From positions 912,501 through 976,500 of the forward strand of contig NZ_JAPPRC010000003.1 in the NCBI RefSeq assembly GCF_026672425.1: DNA of 64,000 nucleotides, written 5' to 3'. This stretch comes from Pannonibacter sp. SL95. GTDB lineage: Bacteria > Pseudomonadota > Alphaproteobacteria > Rhizobiales > Stappiaceae. Numbering within the stretch: position 1 is the stretch's first letter; the number at the start of each line of letters is the position of its first letter. Made by a program: the position numbers and the translations under genes. Positions 43,627 to 52,149 of this stretch are shown here, one piece after another. A model generated the notes under the pieces. It saw only the letters and a program-made list of their open reading frames with translations. It did not search any database and had not been told where the DNA came from.

Positions 43627-45306
43627 ATGTCCGCAGTTCACGCCGTCTCCGATCTGGTTCTGACCAACGGCCGCATCTACACGGTTGACCCGGCGCGCAG
43701 CAGCGCCGAGGCGCTGGCCGTGCGCAATGGCCGGATCATCGCCGTGGGCACCGACGCGGACGTGCGCCCGCACATCGGACCTGAGACGCGGGTCGTCGAT
43801 CTCGGCGGCCGGCTGGCGATGCCCGGCATCGTCGACATTCATACGCACATGATGATGGGTGGGCAGGCGGAGCTGTTCGAGCTGCGCTTCGGCAACACGC
43901 TGCGCCGCGAGGCCATTCTGGATCAGGTGCGCGCGGCGGCGGAGACGACGCCCGAGGGCAAGTGGATCATCGGCGCGCAATGGGGCAGCGATCTCCTTGC
44001 CCTGTTCAACAGCGAGGAGTCCCTCGCCCTGCTGGACGCGGCCAGCCTCGGCCGTCCGGTCATGCTGCGCGACGATACCTATCACAACCGCTGGGTCAAC
44101 ACGGCGGCCCTGCGGCTGGCCGGCATCACCGAGGACACCCCCGATCCGGACCAGGGCAGCTTCGGCCGTGACCCGTCGTCCGGCCGCCTCACCGGCATCA
44201 TGATCGAGGCCGCGGCCGGTCTGATCGAGCGCACCATCGTCGCCAGCGGCCACTACACCGAGGACATGGACCGGGCCGCCGTCGCCCATTCCATCGCCAC
44301 GCTCAACCAGCATGGCGTGACGGCCTTCCTCGATGCGGCGGCGATGCAGCCCGTGCTGGCGGCACTGAAGGGACTGGATGATCGCGGCCTGCTGACCGCC
44401 TGGGCCAGCGGCGCCATGCCGGTCACCGAACCGTCGTTCCTGTTCGGCGTGGCAGGCGAGGAGCTGTTTGCCCTGCGCGACACGTTCCGCAGCCGGCACG
44501 TGCGGCCCGACTTCACCAAGATCTTCCTCGACGGCGTGCCCGGTGCGCGCACCGCGGCCTTCCACGAACCCTACACGCCCGATGCGGTCTTCGGCTGCTG
44601 CTTCCGCGGCACGACGCTGGCGACCGTACCGGAACTGGTGCGCTGGATCGGCCGCTGCGAGGACCTCGGCCTGTCGGTCAAGATCCACTGCGCGGGCGAT
44701 GCGGCCGTGACCATGGCGCTGGATGCGCTGGACGTGGTGCGCTCCTTCAACGGCCCGACGCGGCTGACGCATCACATCGCCCATGCCAGCTACATCCGGG
44801 ACGCGGACATCCCCCGCTTCCGCGAGCTGGGCATGGGGGCCGACTTGTCGCCCTTCATCTGGTTCCCGACCGCCTTCCTCGAGGGCCACAAGCAGACCAT
44901 GGGCGTCGAACGCGCCACCCGCTTCTGGCCCAACCGCGACCTGCTCGACGCCGGTGCCCTGATGGCCGGTGGCAGCGACTGGCCGGTGATCCCCAACCCG
45001 AACCCCTGGACCGGCATCGAGGGTCTGGTGACGCGTCAGAACCCGCATGGCGATTTCCCGGGCGAGAGCCTGTGGCCGGAACAGGCGCTCGATATCGCCA
45101 CCGTGCTCGAGATCTTCACCATCAACTCGGCCCGCATGATGGGTCTGGGCGATGTGGTCGGCTCGCTGGAGATCGGCAAGTCCGCCGACATCATCGTCCT
45201 CGACCAGGACGTGCTGACCTGCCCGGCCGGTGCGATCGGCAAGACCCGGGTGCTGCAGACCTGGTTCGAGGGGCGGCTGGTGCATGGCACGGAGGCGCTG
45301 GCATGA
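43627..45306 (+). CDS. Amidohydrolase, YtcJ-like (amidohydrolase_3)
   Basis: A 559-residue metal-dependent hydrolase. The start at 43627 has GGGGGAGG 7 bases upstream. The metal motif is MPGIVDIHTHMMMGG (HxH), with further ligands expected in KIFLDGVPGARTAAFHEPY, VKIHCAGDAAV, HHIAHASYI and the catalytic Asp of AGGSDWPV. The C-terminal VVGSLEIGKSADIIVLDQD is the usual beta-sandwich closing segment. The YtcJ group acts on amides, N-acyl amino acids and related bonds. It is translationally coupled to a CobW GTPase, which may load its metal, and upstream of an amino-acid-type ABC importer. Confidence 0.9.
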   Translation: MSAVHAVSDLVLTNGRIYTVDPARSSAEALAVRNGRIIAVGTDADVRPHIGPETRVVDLGGRLAMPGIVDIHTHMMMGGQAELFELRFGNTLRREAILDQVRAAAETTPEGKWIIGAQWGSDLLALFNSEESLALLDAASLGRPVMLRDDTYHNRWVNTAALRLAGITEDTPDPDQGSFGRDPSSGRLTGIMIEAAAGLIERTIVASGHYTEDMDRAAVAHSIATLNQHGVTAFLDAAAMQPVLAALKGLDDRGLLTAWASGAMPVTEPSFLFGVAGEELFALRDTFRSRHVRPDFTKIFLDGVPGARTAAFHEPYTPDAVFGCCFRGTTLATVPELVRWIGRCEDLGLSVKIHCAGDAAVTMALDALDVVRSFNGPTRLTHHIAHASYIRDADIPRFRELGMGADLSPFIWFPTAFLEGHKQTMGVERATRFWPNRDLLDAGALMAGGSDWPVIPNPNPWTGIEGLVTRQNPHGDFPGESLWPEQALDIATVLEIFTINSARMMGLGDVVGSLEIGKSADIIVLDQDVLTCPAGAIGKTRVLQTWFEGRLVHGTEALA

Positions 45307-46445
45307 CCGGTGCCGCACCTCTTCCGCTCACGGTCCTGACCGGATTTCTCGGGGCAGGCAAGACGACGCTCCTCAACCGGCTGCTGCGCCAGCCGGCGCT
45401 GGACGGCACGCTGGCGATCATCAACGAATTCGGCGCGATCGGCCTTGATCACCTGCTGGTGGAGACGAGCGAGGAGCGTTTTGCCCTGCTCGACAACGGC
45501 TGCATCTGCTGCACCGTGCGGGATGATCTCGTCACCACACTGACCGGGATCCTCGCCCGGCGCGACAAGGGCGAGCTGGCCTCCGTCACCCGCATCCTGA
45601 TCGAGACCACGGGTCTCGCCGATCCGGTGCCCGTGCTGCATACGCTGCTGGTTGCCCCCGCGCTGTCGGGCCGGCTGGCGGTGGAGGGGGTCGTGACCGC
45701 CGTTGATGCCGTCAACGGCCTTGCCACCCTCAACGCCCATCCGGAGGCGGTGAAACAGGTGGGCCTTGCCGAGCGCATCGTCATCACCAAGACGGATCTG
45801 GCCAGCGACGCGGAGCTGGAGCGTCTGCGCATTGCATTGGGCCTCATCAATCCGGCCGCGCGGGTGCTGGAAGCCGACATGGGGCATGTCGCGGCCGCGC
45901 GTCTCATCGGCACGGGCTTCGATCCGGATGCGCTCGGCCGGGCTGCTGTCGACTGGTTCGCCTCCGCCACAGCGCCGGCCGGCTTCGTCTGCAGCGATCC
46001 GCAGGCGGGCGATCCGGGCCACGTGCATGGCCCCGGCTGCGGCCATCATCTCCCTGCTGGAGTTGTGAGGACCGGACATGCCGGCATCGAGACCCATGCT
46101 TTCGTCATCGACCAGCCGCTGTCGTCGCCCGCCTTCTTCCGCTGGCTTGAGTATCTGACCTTGCTCAAGGGCGAGAGCCTGTTGCGGATGAAGGGGCTCG
46201 TCGAACTGGACGACGACCGCGACCGTCCGCTGCTGGTGCAGGGCGTGCAGCATGTGCTGCATCCGCCCGTCCGCCTTCCGGCCTGGCCGGACCAGACCCG
46301 AGGCACCCGCCTCGTCTTCATCGTGCGCGGCATTCCGCGCGACGTGATCGAGCGAACCCTGGCCCGGTTCGCCGACGTGGATGCGGCCGCTATCAAGAAC
46401 CCGGCAAGGGGCGCGATGGCCGCATCGGGGAACATGGCCGCCTGA
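45303..46445 (+). CDS. CobW/COG0523-family GTPase, putative metal chaperone
   Basis: A 380-residue G3E GTPase. Walker A GFLGAGKT (14-21) is followed by the family Cys motif CICC (67-70, in DNGCICCTVRDDL), and IVITKTDL holds the guanine-specific TKxD. A His-rich patch, PGHVHGPGCGHH, occurs near residues 238-249, and the CobW C-terminal domain follows (THAFVIDQPLSSPAFFRWLEYL). COG0523 proteins deliver Zn, Co or other metals to client enzymes. Here the client is probably the amidohydrolase, whose stop codon overlaps this start (ATGA). No Zur-like site is obvious, since the gene lacks its own promoter region. Confidence 0.9.
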   Translation: MTGAAPLPLTVLTGFLGAGKTTLLNRLLRQPALDGTLAIINEFGAIGLDHLLVETSEERFALLDNGCICCTVRDDLVTTLTGILARRDKGELASVTRILIETTGLADPVPVLHTLLVAPALSGRLAVEGVVTAVDAVNGLATLNAHPEAVKQVGLAERIVITKTDLASDAELERLRIALGLINPAARVLEADMGHVAAARLIGTGFDPDALGRAAVDWFASATAPAGFVCSDPQAGDPGHVHGPGCGHHLPAGVVRTGHAGIETHAFVIDQPLSSPAFFRWLEYLTLLKGESLLRMKGLVELDDDRDRPLLVQGVQHVLHPPVRLPAWPDQTRGTRLVFIVRGIPRDVIERTLARFADVDAAAIKNPARGAMAASGNMAA

Positions 46446-46495
46446 ACTGCTGTTTCTGGATCAACCGCGATCAACGCGATTGGGAGGGTTATCAC

Positions 46496-47683
46496 ATGAA
46501 GTCCATTTCGATGCTTCTGGGCGGCGTCGCCCTTGCCTGCCTCGCCGGCCTGTCCGCAACGACCGCCGCCGAGGCGGCCGGCCCCACCTGCAAGGATGGC
46601 GTGATCCGTCTGGGCGCCGTCTCCACCATCACAGGCCCGGCCGACTTCAGCGAGGTTCCCGAGGCTGCCGCTGCCGTCTTCGACGCGGTCAATGCCAAGG
46701 GCGGTCTCAACGGCTGCAAGATCGAGTACACGATCTCCGACGACAAGGCCGATCCGGCCGTGGCGGCCCAGGCCGCGCGCGATCTCATCGACAACAAGGA
46801 AGTGGTGGCCCTCGTCGGCTCGGGCAGCCTGCTCGACTGCGCCGTCAACGCCACCACCTACAAGCGTAAGGGCGTGCTGTCGGTGCAGGGCCTTGGCGTC
46901 GACGCCGCCTGCTTCAACGCCCCGTCGGTTGCCCCGGTCAACGTGGGGCCTTACACGCTGTCGACGGCGATGGCCTATTACGCCACCAACCAGCTCAAGG
47001 CCGAGAAGGTCTGCGGCTTCTTCATCATCATCGGCGGCACCCAGGAAGCCTACAAGGGCGCCATCGAGACCTGGGAAAAGATCTCGGGCAAGAAGATCCA
47101 CCTGCTCGACATGACCCTGCCGTTCCAGGGGGATCTCACGCCTTATGTCATCAAGGCGCGCGATGCGGGCTGCGATGCGGTGATTCAGAACGCGGTCGAG
47201 CCGGGCGTGGTGCAGTGGGTGAAGACGGCGGACGCGCAGAAGATCACCGGCATCAACTGGCTGTTCCTTGCCCCCGGCTACACCCAGGAAGTTGCCAAGG
47301 CGCTGGCCGACAGCACTCAGCCGGTCTACGTCGGCACCGAGTGGGAGCCCTTCACGGAAACCGGGTCTGCGGCCAACAAGGACTGGATCGCCACCATGAC
47401 GGCGGCCGGCAAGCCGCTGACGGCCTTCTCCCAGGGCGGCTATCTCGCAGCCACGGTGATGCTGGATGTCCTCTCCGGCATCAACGGCGAAGTGACCCGC
47501 GAGAGCGTGACCGAGGCCCTGCAGAAGATGCAGCCGAAGTCCTATGAACTCGCCGGCACGCCCTACGTCTTTGGCGAGGGTGACCGTCATGCCCCGATGC
47601 AGGCGACCAAGGTGATGAAGCTCGACAAGGGCAAGTGGACCGTCGAGACGCCGGACTGGGTCGTTCTCCCGTCCGCCAACTGA
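46496..47683 (+). CDS. Branched-chain-amino-acid-type ABC transporter substrate-binding protein
   Basis: A 395-residue periplasmic binding protein of the LivK type (Peripla_BP_6). The signal peptide ends TTAAEAA, and the mature part begins KDGVIRLGAVSTITGPADFSEVPEAAAAVFDAVNAKGGLNG, the usual opening. Later VVALVGSGSLLDCAV contacts ligand. Six or more Cys are present, unusual for the family. The bound ligand may be any amino acid, amide or urea-like compound. GGGAGG precedes the ATG by about 7 bases. It is the first gene of the importer and is followed by a hairpin. Confidence 0.92.
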   Translation: MKSISMLLGGVALACLAGLSATTAAEAAGPTCKDGVIRLGAVSTITGPADFSEVPEAAAAVFDAVNAKGGLNGCKIEYTISDDKADPAVAAQAARDLIDNKEVVALVGSGSLLDCAVNATTYKRKGVLSVQGLGVDAACFNAPSVAPVNVGPYTLSTAMAYYATNQLKAEKVCGFFIIIGGTQEAYKGAIETWEKISGKKIHLLDMTLPFQGDLTPYVIKARDAGCDAVIQNAVEPGVVQWVKTADAQKITGINWLFLAPGYTQEVAKALADSTQPVYVGTEWEPFTETGSAANKDWIATMTAAGKPLTAFSQGGYLAATVMLDVLSGINGEVTRESVTEALQKMQPKSYELAGTPYVFGEGDRHAPMQATKVMKLDKGKWTVETPDWVVLPSAN

Positions 47684-47691
47684 CCGACACC

Positions 47692-47717
47692 GGTGGCACG
47701 GCGTTCGCCGTGCCACC
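47692..47717 (+). terminator. Hairpin between the binding-protein and permease genes of the Liv-type importer
   Basis: A perfect 11-bp stem (GGTGGCACGGC at 47692-47702, GCCGTGCCACC at 47707-47717) with a 4-base loop starts 8 bases after the stop. No T run follows, so it most likely limits read-through or protects the upstream mRNA. Confidence 0.6.
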
Positions 47718-47740
47718 GTCCTGCAGCGGGAACACTTGCC

Positions 47741-48610
47741 ATGAATGCGCTTCTCACCTCGGCCGTGGCCGGGCTGACTGCCGCCGGCGCCTATGCGCTG
47801 CTCGGGGTCTGCGCGGTCTTCACCTTCCGCCTTGTCGCCGTGGTCAATTTCACCGGCGCGGCCATCGGCACCGCCGGCACCTTCTCCATGATCGGTTTCA
47901 TTTCCCTCGGCGTGCCGCTGTGGCCTGCCGTGGTGCTCGGCATTCTTGTCGGCACGCTGGCCGGCGCGCTCATCGGCCTCGTCATGACGCAGTGGTTCTC
48001 GGAAGCCACCGCAACCACCAAGGCGGCGGTCACGGCGGCGCTGCTGGTCGGGATTGTCGCACTGGGGCTGCGGCTCACCGGCGGCCAGAGCCCGAAGGAG
48101 TTTCCGACCCTGTTCCCCGGCTCGGCCTTCCGTCTCGCAGGGGTGGAGGTGACGGTGGCCTCTGTCCTGACCGTCGTGCTGGCGCTGGTGTTCACCCTGC
48201 TTGCCGACGCCTTCCTCAACCGCACCCGCACGGGCCTGCACTTGCGCGCCCTGTCGGAACGGCCCATGGCAGCCGAACTGCTGGGCGTGCGCGTGCGCAT
48301 CCTCGCCCTGCTGGTCTGGGCGGTGACGGGGGCCTTCACGACCTTCGCGCTGATGATCATCGCGCCGCAGCGCTCGCCCGACTTCATGTCGCTGTCGTTG
48401 CTGGTGGTTCCCGCCCTTGCGGCGGCGCTGGTGGGCGCGTTCCGCTCCTTCCCGCTGGCGCTGGCCGGCGGCCTCACGATCGGCATCGTCGAAGGCATGA
48501 GCAGTGCCATCGACGGCATCAGCCAGTACCGGGGCATCCTGCCCTTCTTTGTCATCCTGGCCGTTCTTCTGTGGTCGCAACGTGGAGCCCGCTGGGATGA
48601 AGCGCGCTGA
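47741..48610 (+). CDS. Branched-chain-amino-acid-type ABC transporter permease (LivH-like)
   Basis: A 289-residue membrane protein with about eight helices. The start MNALLTSAVAGLTAAGAYALLGVCAVFTFRLVAVVNFTGAAIGTAGTF matches LivH-type permeases. LRALSERPMAAELLGVRVRILALLVWAVTGAFT is the cytoplasmic coupling loop that docks on the ATPase. The ATG at 47741 is preferred to the longer in-frame start. It overlaps the next gene by 14 bases. Confidence 0.9.
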   Translation: MNALLTSAVAGLTAAGAYALLGVCAVFTFRLVAVVNFTGAAIGTAGTFSMIGFISLGVPLWPAVVLGILVGTLAGALIGLVMTQWFSEATATTKAAVTAALLVGIVALGLRLTGGQSPKEFPTLFPGSAFRLAGVEVTVASVLTVVLALVFTLLADAFLNRTRTGLHLRALSERPMAAELLGVRVRILALLVWAVTGAFTTFALMIIAPQRSPDFMSLSLLVVPALAAALVGAFRSFPLALAGGLTIGIVEGMSSAIDGISQYRGILPFFVILAVLLWSQRGARWDEAR

Positions 48611-50333
48611 TCTCACCTCCTGTCTCGCCCTTGTCGTCGTCACCGCCGTGGCGGGCCTTGCGGTCTACGGGCTGCTGCCGTCCTACTGGGTGTTCCTCGC
48701 CACTGCCGTCGTCATCACGGCGATCTCGCTGCAGGGCCTCGGTCTGGTGACTGGCCGCGCGGGCATGATTGCCCTGTGCCAGATGTCCTTTGCCGGCGTC
48801 GGCGCCTGGACCGTCGGCTGGCTCAATGTCATTGAGGCTCCGGGCGGCCTGCCGGTCTGGGTCGTGCTCGGCGGTCTGGCGGCCGTGCCGTTTGGCGTCG
48901 CCATCGGCCTGCCGGCCCTGCGCCTGCGCGGCATCAACCTCGCCATCGTGACGCTGGCCTTTGCGGCGGCCTTCGACGTGATCCTGGCGACGATCACCTT
49001 CCCCGGACAGACCAGCTTCCTGTCGGTTGCCCGACCGGAGCTGTTCGACAGCGACGAGGGCTATTTTGTCTTCGCGCTGCTGTTCTATCTGGCGGTCGCG
49101 CTCGGCCTTTCGATCCTGTCACGCTCCCGGCTCGGCAGCGCCTTCCTCGCCATCCGTCACTCCGAGCGGGCCGCGGCGGCGCTCGGCGTGTCGATCCCGC
49201 TGACCAAGCTGTCGGCCTTTGCCATCTCGGCCTTCATCGCGGGCCTGTCCGGGGGACTTCTGGCGGGCTATCTCGGCACGCTCGTCTCGGAAAACTTCTC
49301 GATGATGCAGTCGCTGGCGCTGTTTGCGGTCGCCACCATGGCCGGGGCCCAGCTCGCCGAGGGGGCGATCATCGGCGGCATGCTGGTGACGCTGTTTCCC
49401 GAGCTGCTGCGCCGCCTTGGCCTGCCGCAGGATGTGGGCAACGTGCTCTTTGCCCTCGGCGCCGTCCAGGCGCTGGCCAGCGGCGAGACCATGGCCGAGA
49501 CCTTGCGGCGCAATCTTGCAAGCCTGACGGCAAGGCTGGGACTGCCGCGCTTTGCTCCCTCGGCACCCGTCGGCACCGTGTTGCCGCCGCCCCGGAACCG
49601 GCGTGATCCGGCGGCTGCCGGGCCGACGCTGGTCATCGACCGGCTCGGCGTGCGCTACGGGCAGGTCGTCGCGCTGTCGAACGTCAGCCTGAGCGTGCCG
49701 GCCGGAACCGTGGTCGGGCTGATCGGTCCCAACGGCGCCGGCAAGTCGACCTTCATCGACGCGGTGACCGGGTTCCTCCCGGCCTACGAGGGGTCGGTGC
49801 GCCTGGAGGGGCGGCCACTCGAAGGGCTGCCGGCCCATGAGCGCGCGCGCCTCGGCGTCCGCCGCACCTGGCAGACCACCCGCATTCCGCCCGATCTCTC
49901 GGTGGGTGCCTATCTCGACCTCGCCGCTCCCGGTCTGAGCCCGGAGGAAAGCGCCGCCGTGCTCACCTGGATCGGCTGTCCGTCGCCTGAGACCCTGGTG
50001 CAGGCGGTGGATGCCGGCACCCGGCGGCTGCTGGACGTGGCCGGGGTCGTCGCCGCACGGCCGGCGGTGGTGCTGCTCGATGAGCCGGCGGCCGGCCAGT
50101 CCTATGACCAGGCGCTGCGGCTTGCGCGGCGCATTGCCGAGATCCCCAAGCTGTTCGGCTCGTCCGTGCTTCTGGTGGAACATGACATGGATCTGGTGCG
50201 CGGCGCCTGCTCGCAGATCACGGTCTGCGACTTCGGCCAGGTCATCGCCTCCGGTCCGCCGCTGCGCGTGCTGGAGGAACCCGTGGTGAAGAAGGCCTAT
50301 CTCGGCATAGCGCTGGAGGAGGATGCGGCATGA
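48597..50333 (+). CDS. Fused LivM-like permease and LivG-like ATPase with a degenerate signature motif
   Basis: A 578-residue fusion. Residues 1 to about 315 form the LivM permease (GLVTGRAGMIALCQMSFAGVGAW, AIRHSERAAAALGVSI coupling loop). A Pro/Arg linker at about 320-343 joins it to the LivG ATPase. Walker A GPNGAGKST (377-385), Q-loop RRTWQTTR, Walker B VVLLDEPAAG (491-500) and the switch His in LLVEHD (H529) are intact. The ABC signature, normally LSGGQ or LSYGQ, reads VDAGT (471-475). Such a site cannot complete ATP hydrolysis on the partner subunit in the usual way. The gene overlaps LivH by 14 bases and LivF by 4. Confidence 0.9.
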   Translation: MKRADLTSCLALVVVTAVAGLAVYGLLPSYWVFLATAVVITAISLQGLGLVTGRAGMIALCQMSFAGVGAWTVGWLNVIEAPGGLPVWVVLGGLAAVPFGVAIGLPALRLRGINLAIVTLAFAAAFDVILATITFPGQTSFLSVARPELFDSDEGYFVFALLFYLAVALGLSILSRSRLGSAFLAIRHSERAAAALGVSIPLTKLSAFAISAFIAGLSGGLLAGYLGTLVSENFSMMQSLALFAVATMAGAQLAEGAIIGGMLVTLFPELLRRLGLPQDVGNVLFALGAVQALASGETMAETLRRNLASLTARLGLPRFAPSAPVGTVLPPPRNRRDPAAAGPTLVIDRLGVRYGQVVALSNVSLSVPAGTVVGLIGPNGAGKSTFIDAVTGFLPAYEGSVRLEGRPLEGLPAHERARLGVRRTWQTTRIPPDLSVGAYLDLAAPGLSPEESAAVLTWIGCPSPETLVQAVDAGTRRLLDVAGVVAARPAVVLLDEPAAGQSYDQALRLARRIAEIPKLFGSSVLLVEHDMDLVRGACSQITVCDFGQVIASGPPLRVLEEPVVKKAYLGIALEEDAA

Positions 50334-51037
50334 CCAGAACACTCGACGTCTCCGGCCTCGTCATCAACCGGGCCGGTCTGCCGGTGGTGCGCGGGGTCAG
50401 CCTTTCGGCGCAGAAGGGGCAGATCAGCGTCCTGCTCGGCGCCAACGGGGCCGGCAAGACGACGCTGCTGGAAGGGCTTTCCGGGATCATCCCGACCAGC
50501 GGGGGCGACATTGCCCTCAACGGGCGGAGCGTGATCGCTGCCCGCGCCGGCGAGCGGGCTCGGGCGGGCCTGTCCCATGTCGAACAGGGGCGGACCGTGT
50601 TCCGCCAGCTGTCGACCGAGGAAAACCTGCTCGTCGGCATGGCTCCGGGCGCCGATCTCGCCGATGCCTATGACCTCTTTCCCGAGCTGCTCAACCGGCG
50701 CGGCGTCAGGGCCGGGCTCCTGTCCGGCGGCGAGCAGCAGATGCTGGTGATTGCCCGTTCTCTGCTCACCCGTCCGGAGGTGATCCTGATCGACGAGATG
50801 TCGGCTGGCCTTGCGCCGGTGGTGGTGCAGCGGCTGATGGCGGCGGTGCGCCGGCTGGCGGACGCCGGCCTTGCCATCCTGCTGGTGGAACAGTTCGCGG
50901 CGCTGGCGCTCCGGATCGCAGATCATGCCTATGTCATGCGGCGGGGCGAACTGGTCTATGACGGTCTGCCGCAGCCGCTGCTCGCCGATCCGGACCGTCT
51001 GCATCACTTGTACCTTGGTGATGTCCAGGCGGCGTGA
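50330..51037 (+). CDS. Branched-chain-amino-acid-type ABC transporter ATPase (LivF-like)
   Basis: A 235-residue ATPase. Walker A is GANGAGKTT, the signature LSGGEQQML is intact and Walker B is VILIDEMSAG. The position of the switch His is Gln (ILLVEQF), as usual for LivF. In a LivG-LivF pair the LivG Walker A would therefore meet an intact signature, while the LivF Walker A would face the degenerate LivG signature. It is the last gene of the importer. Confidence 0.93.
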   Translation: MTRTLDVSGLVINRAGLPVVRGVSLSAQKGQISVLLGANGAGKTTLLEGLSGIIPTSGGDIALNGRSVIAARAGERARAGLSHVEQGRTVFRQLSTEENLLVGMAPGADLADAYDLFPELLNRRGVRAGLLSGGEQQMLVIARSLLTRPEVILIDEMSAGLAPVVVQRLMAAVRRLADAGLAILLVEQFAALALRIADHAYVMRRGELVYDGLPQPLLADPDRLHHLYLGDVQAA

Positions 51038-51094
51038 CAGGAAAATCAGGAGCGGGGGAGTGGTCCATCGGCTCATGTCCGGCGTACACTGGTC

Positions 51095-52072
51095 ATGAGC
51101 ACAGCAAGCCCCCGTTCCGACATTGCGATCATTGGTGCCGGTATGTCCGGACTTGCCGCAGCACGACGTCTGCGGGCAAACGGCCATACCTGCCGGATCT
51201 TCGAGAAAAGCCGTGGTGTCGGTGGACGTCTGGCTACCCGGCGTGCTGGAGATCTGCGCTTTGACCATGGCGCGCAGTTCTTCACCGCGCGCGGCAACAC
51301 CTTCCGCAAGGCGGTGGCGGACTGGACATCCGAGGGCATTGTGACCGCGTGGTTTGACGACAACCTTGTCGGCATTCCGGCCATCGGTGCACCTGTTCGC
51401 TCGATGGCCAATCAGTTCGATGTGCTTCTCGAAACGCAGATCACGGCGCTGCAGTCGGTCGAGGGGGGCTGGCATCTCCTTGATGCGCAGGGCCGGGTCC
51501 ATGACGCCGGGCACGGAGCCTTTTCCGCCGTCATTCTCGCCGTTCCGGCACCGCAGGTTTTGCCGCTTGTGCAAACAGCCGGTGTGTCGATGCCCGGCCT
51601 TGACGATGTGCGCTACGCGCCCTGCTGGACGCTGATGGCAGCCTTTGAAGAGTCCCTGGGTGGGCCGGATCATCACGCCTCGCCGGAAGGGGCCCTGTCG
51701 TGGCTGGCTCGGAATTCGGCCAAGCCCGGCCGCGATCCGTCGCCGGAAACCTGGGTCATCCACGCCTCTCCGGCCTGGAGCCGCGCCCATCTGGAACTGT
51801 CGCCCGACGAGGTGACACCGCTCCTGTGGCAGCTGGCTCGGACCATTCTCAACACCGATGCCACACCCGGCTTCATGGCGGCCCATCGCTGGCGTTACGC
51901 CCGGGTCGAACAGACCGCGCCCAAACCCTTCCTCTGGAACGCCGATGCGCGCATCGGTGCCTGTGGCGACTGGGGTCTCGGGGCCCGTGTCGAAGCTGCC
52001 TTCGACAGTGGCGACGGGCTCGGCATGATTGTCGCCAACAGCCTGTCGCGGGCGTCCAGCGCAGCGGAGTGA
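51095..52072 (+). CDS. Renalase-like FAD-dependent oxidoreductase
   Basis: A 325-residue flavoprotein. The FAD motif IAIIGAGMSGLAAARRLRANGHTCRIFEKSRGVGGRLATRR and the following LRFDHGAQFFTAR match the bacterial renalase-like group, as does the C-terminal ACGDWGLGARVEAAFDSGDGLG. Bacterial renalases oxidise off-pathway isomers of dihydropyridine nucleotides. No strong ribosome site precedes the ATG. It follows the Liv-type operon by 57 bases and may be transcribed separately. Confidence 0.85.
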   Translation: MSTASPRSDIAIIGAGMSGLAAARRLRANGHTCRIFEKSRGVGGRLATRRAGDLRFDHGAQFFTARGNTFRKAVADWTSEGIVTAWFDDNLVGIPAIGAPVRSMANQFDVLLETQITALQSVEGGWHLLDAQGRVHDAGHGAFSAVILAVPAPQVLPLVQTAGVSMPGLDDVRYAPCWTLMAAFEESLGGPDHHASPEGALSWLARNSAKPGRDPSPETWVIHASPAWSRAHLELSPDEVTPLLWQLARTILNTDATPGFMAAHRWRYARVEQTAPKPFLWNADARIGACGDWGLGARVEAAFDSGDGLGMIVANSLSRASSAAE

Positions 52073-52149
52073 TCCGCAGCGCTTGCCATGCCATCATTTT
52101 CCCGACAAGGATCTGCCCCGGCACAACCTGCTGCGGGACACGTTATTTC

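Noticed and set aside
43621-45318. A 565-codon minus-strand frame exactly opposite the amidohydrolase
   Set aside because: Same length only because GC-rich codons leave the antisense frame open; the plus strand has the metal-binding motifs and the ribosome site.
46046-48643. An 865-codon open frame on the minus strand across the CobW C-terminus, the Liv-type binding protein and the permease genes
   Set aside because: It is antisense to three well-recognised genes; the protein is rich in Arg, His, Gly and Gln with no domain, typical of a shadow frame in GC-rich DNA.
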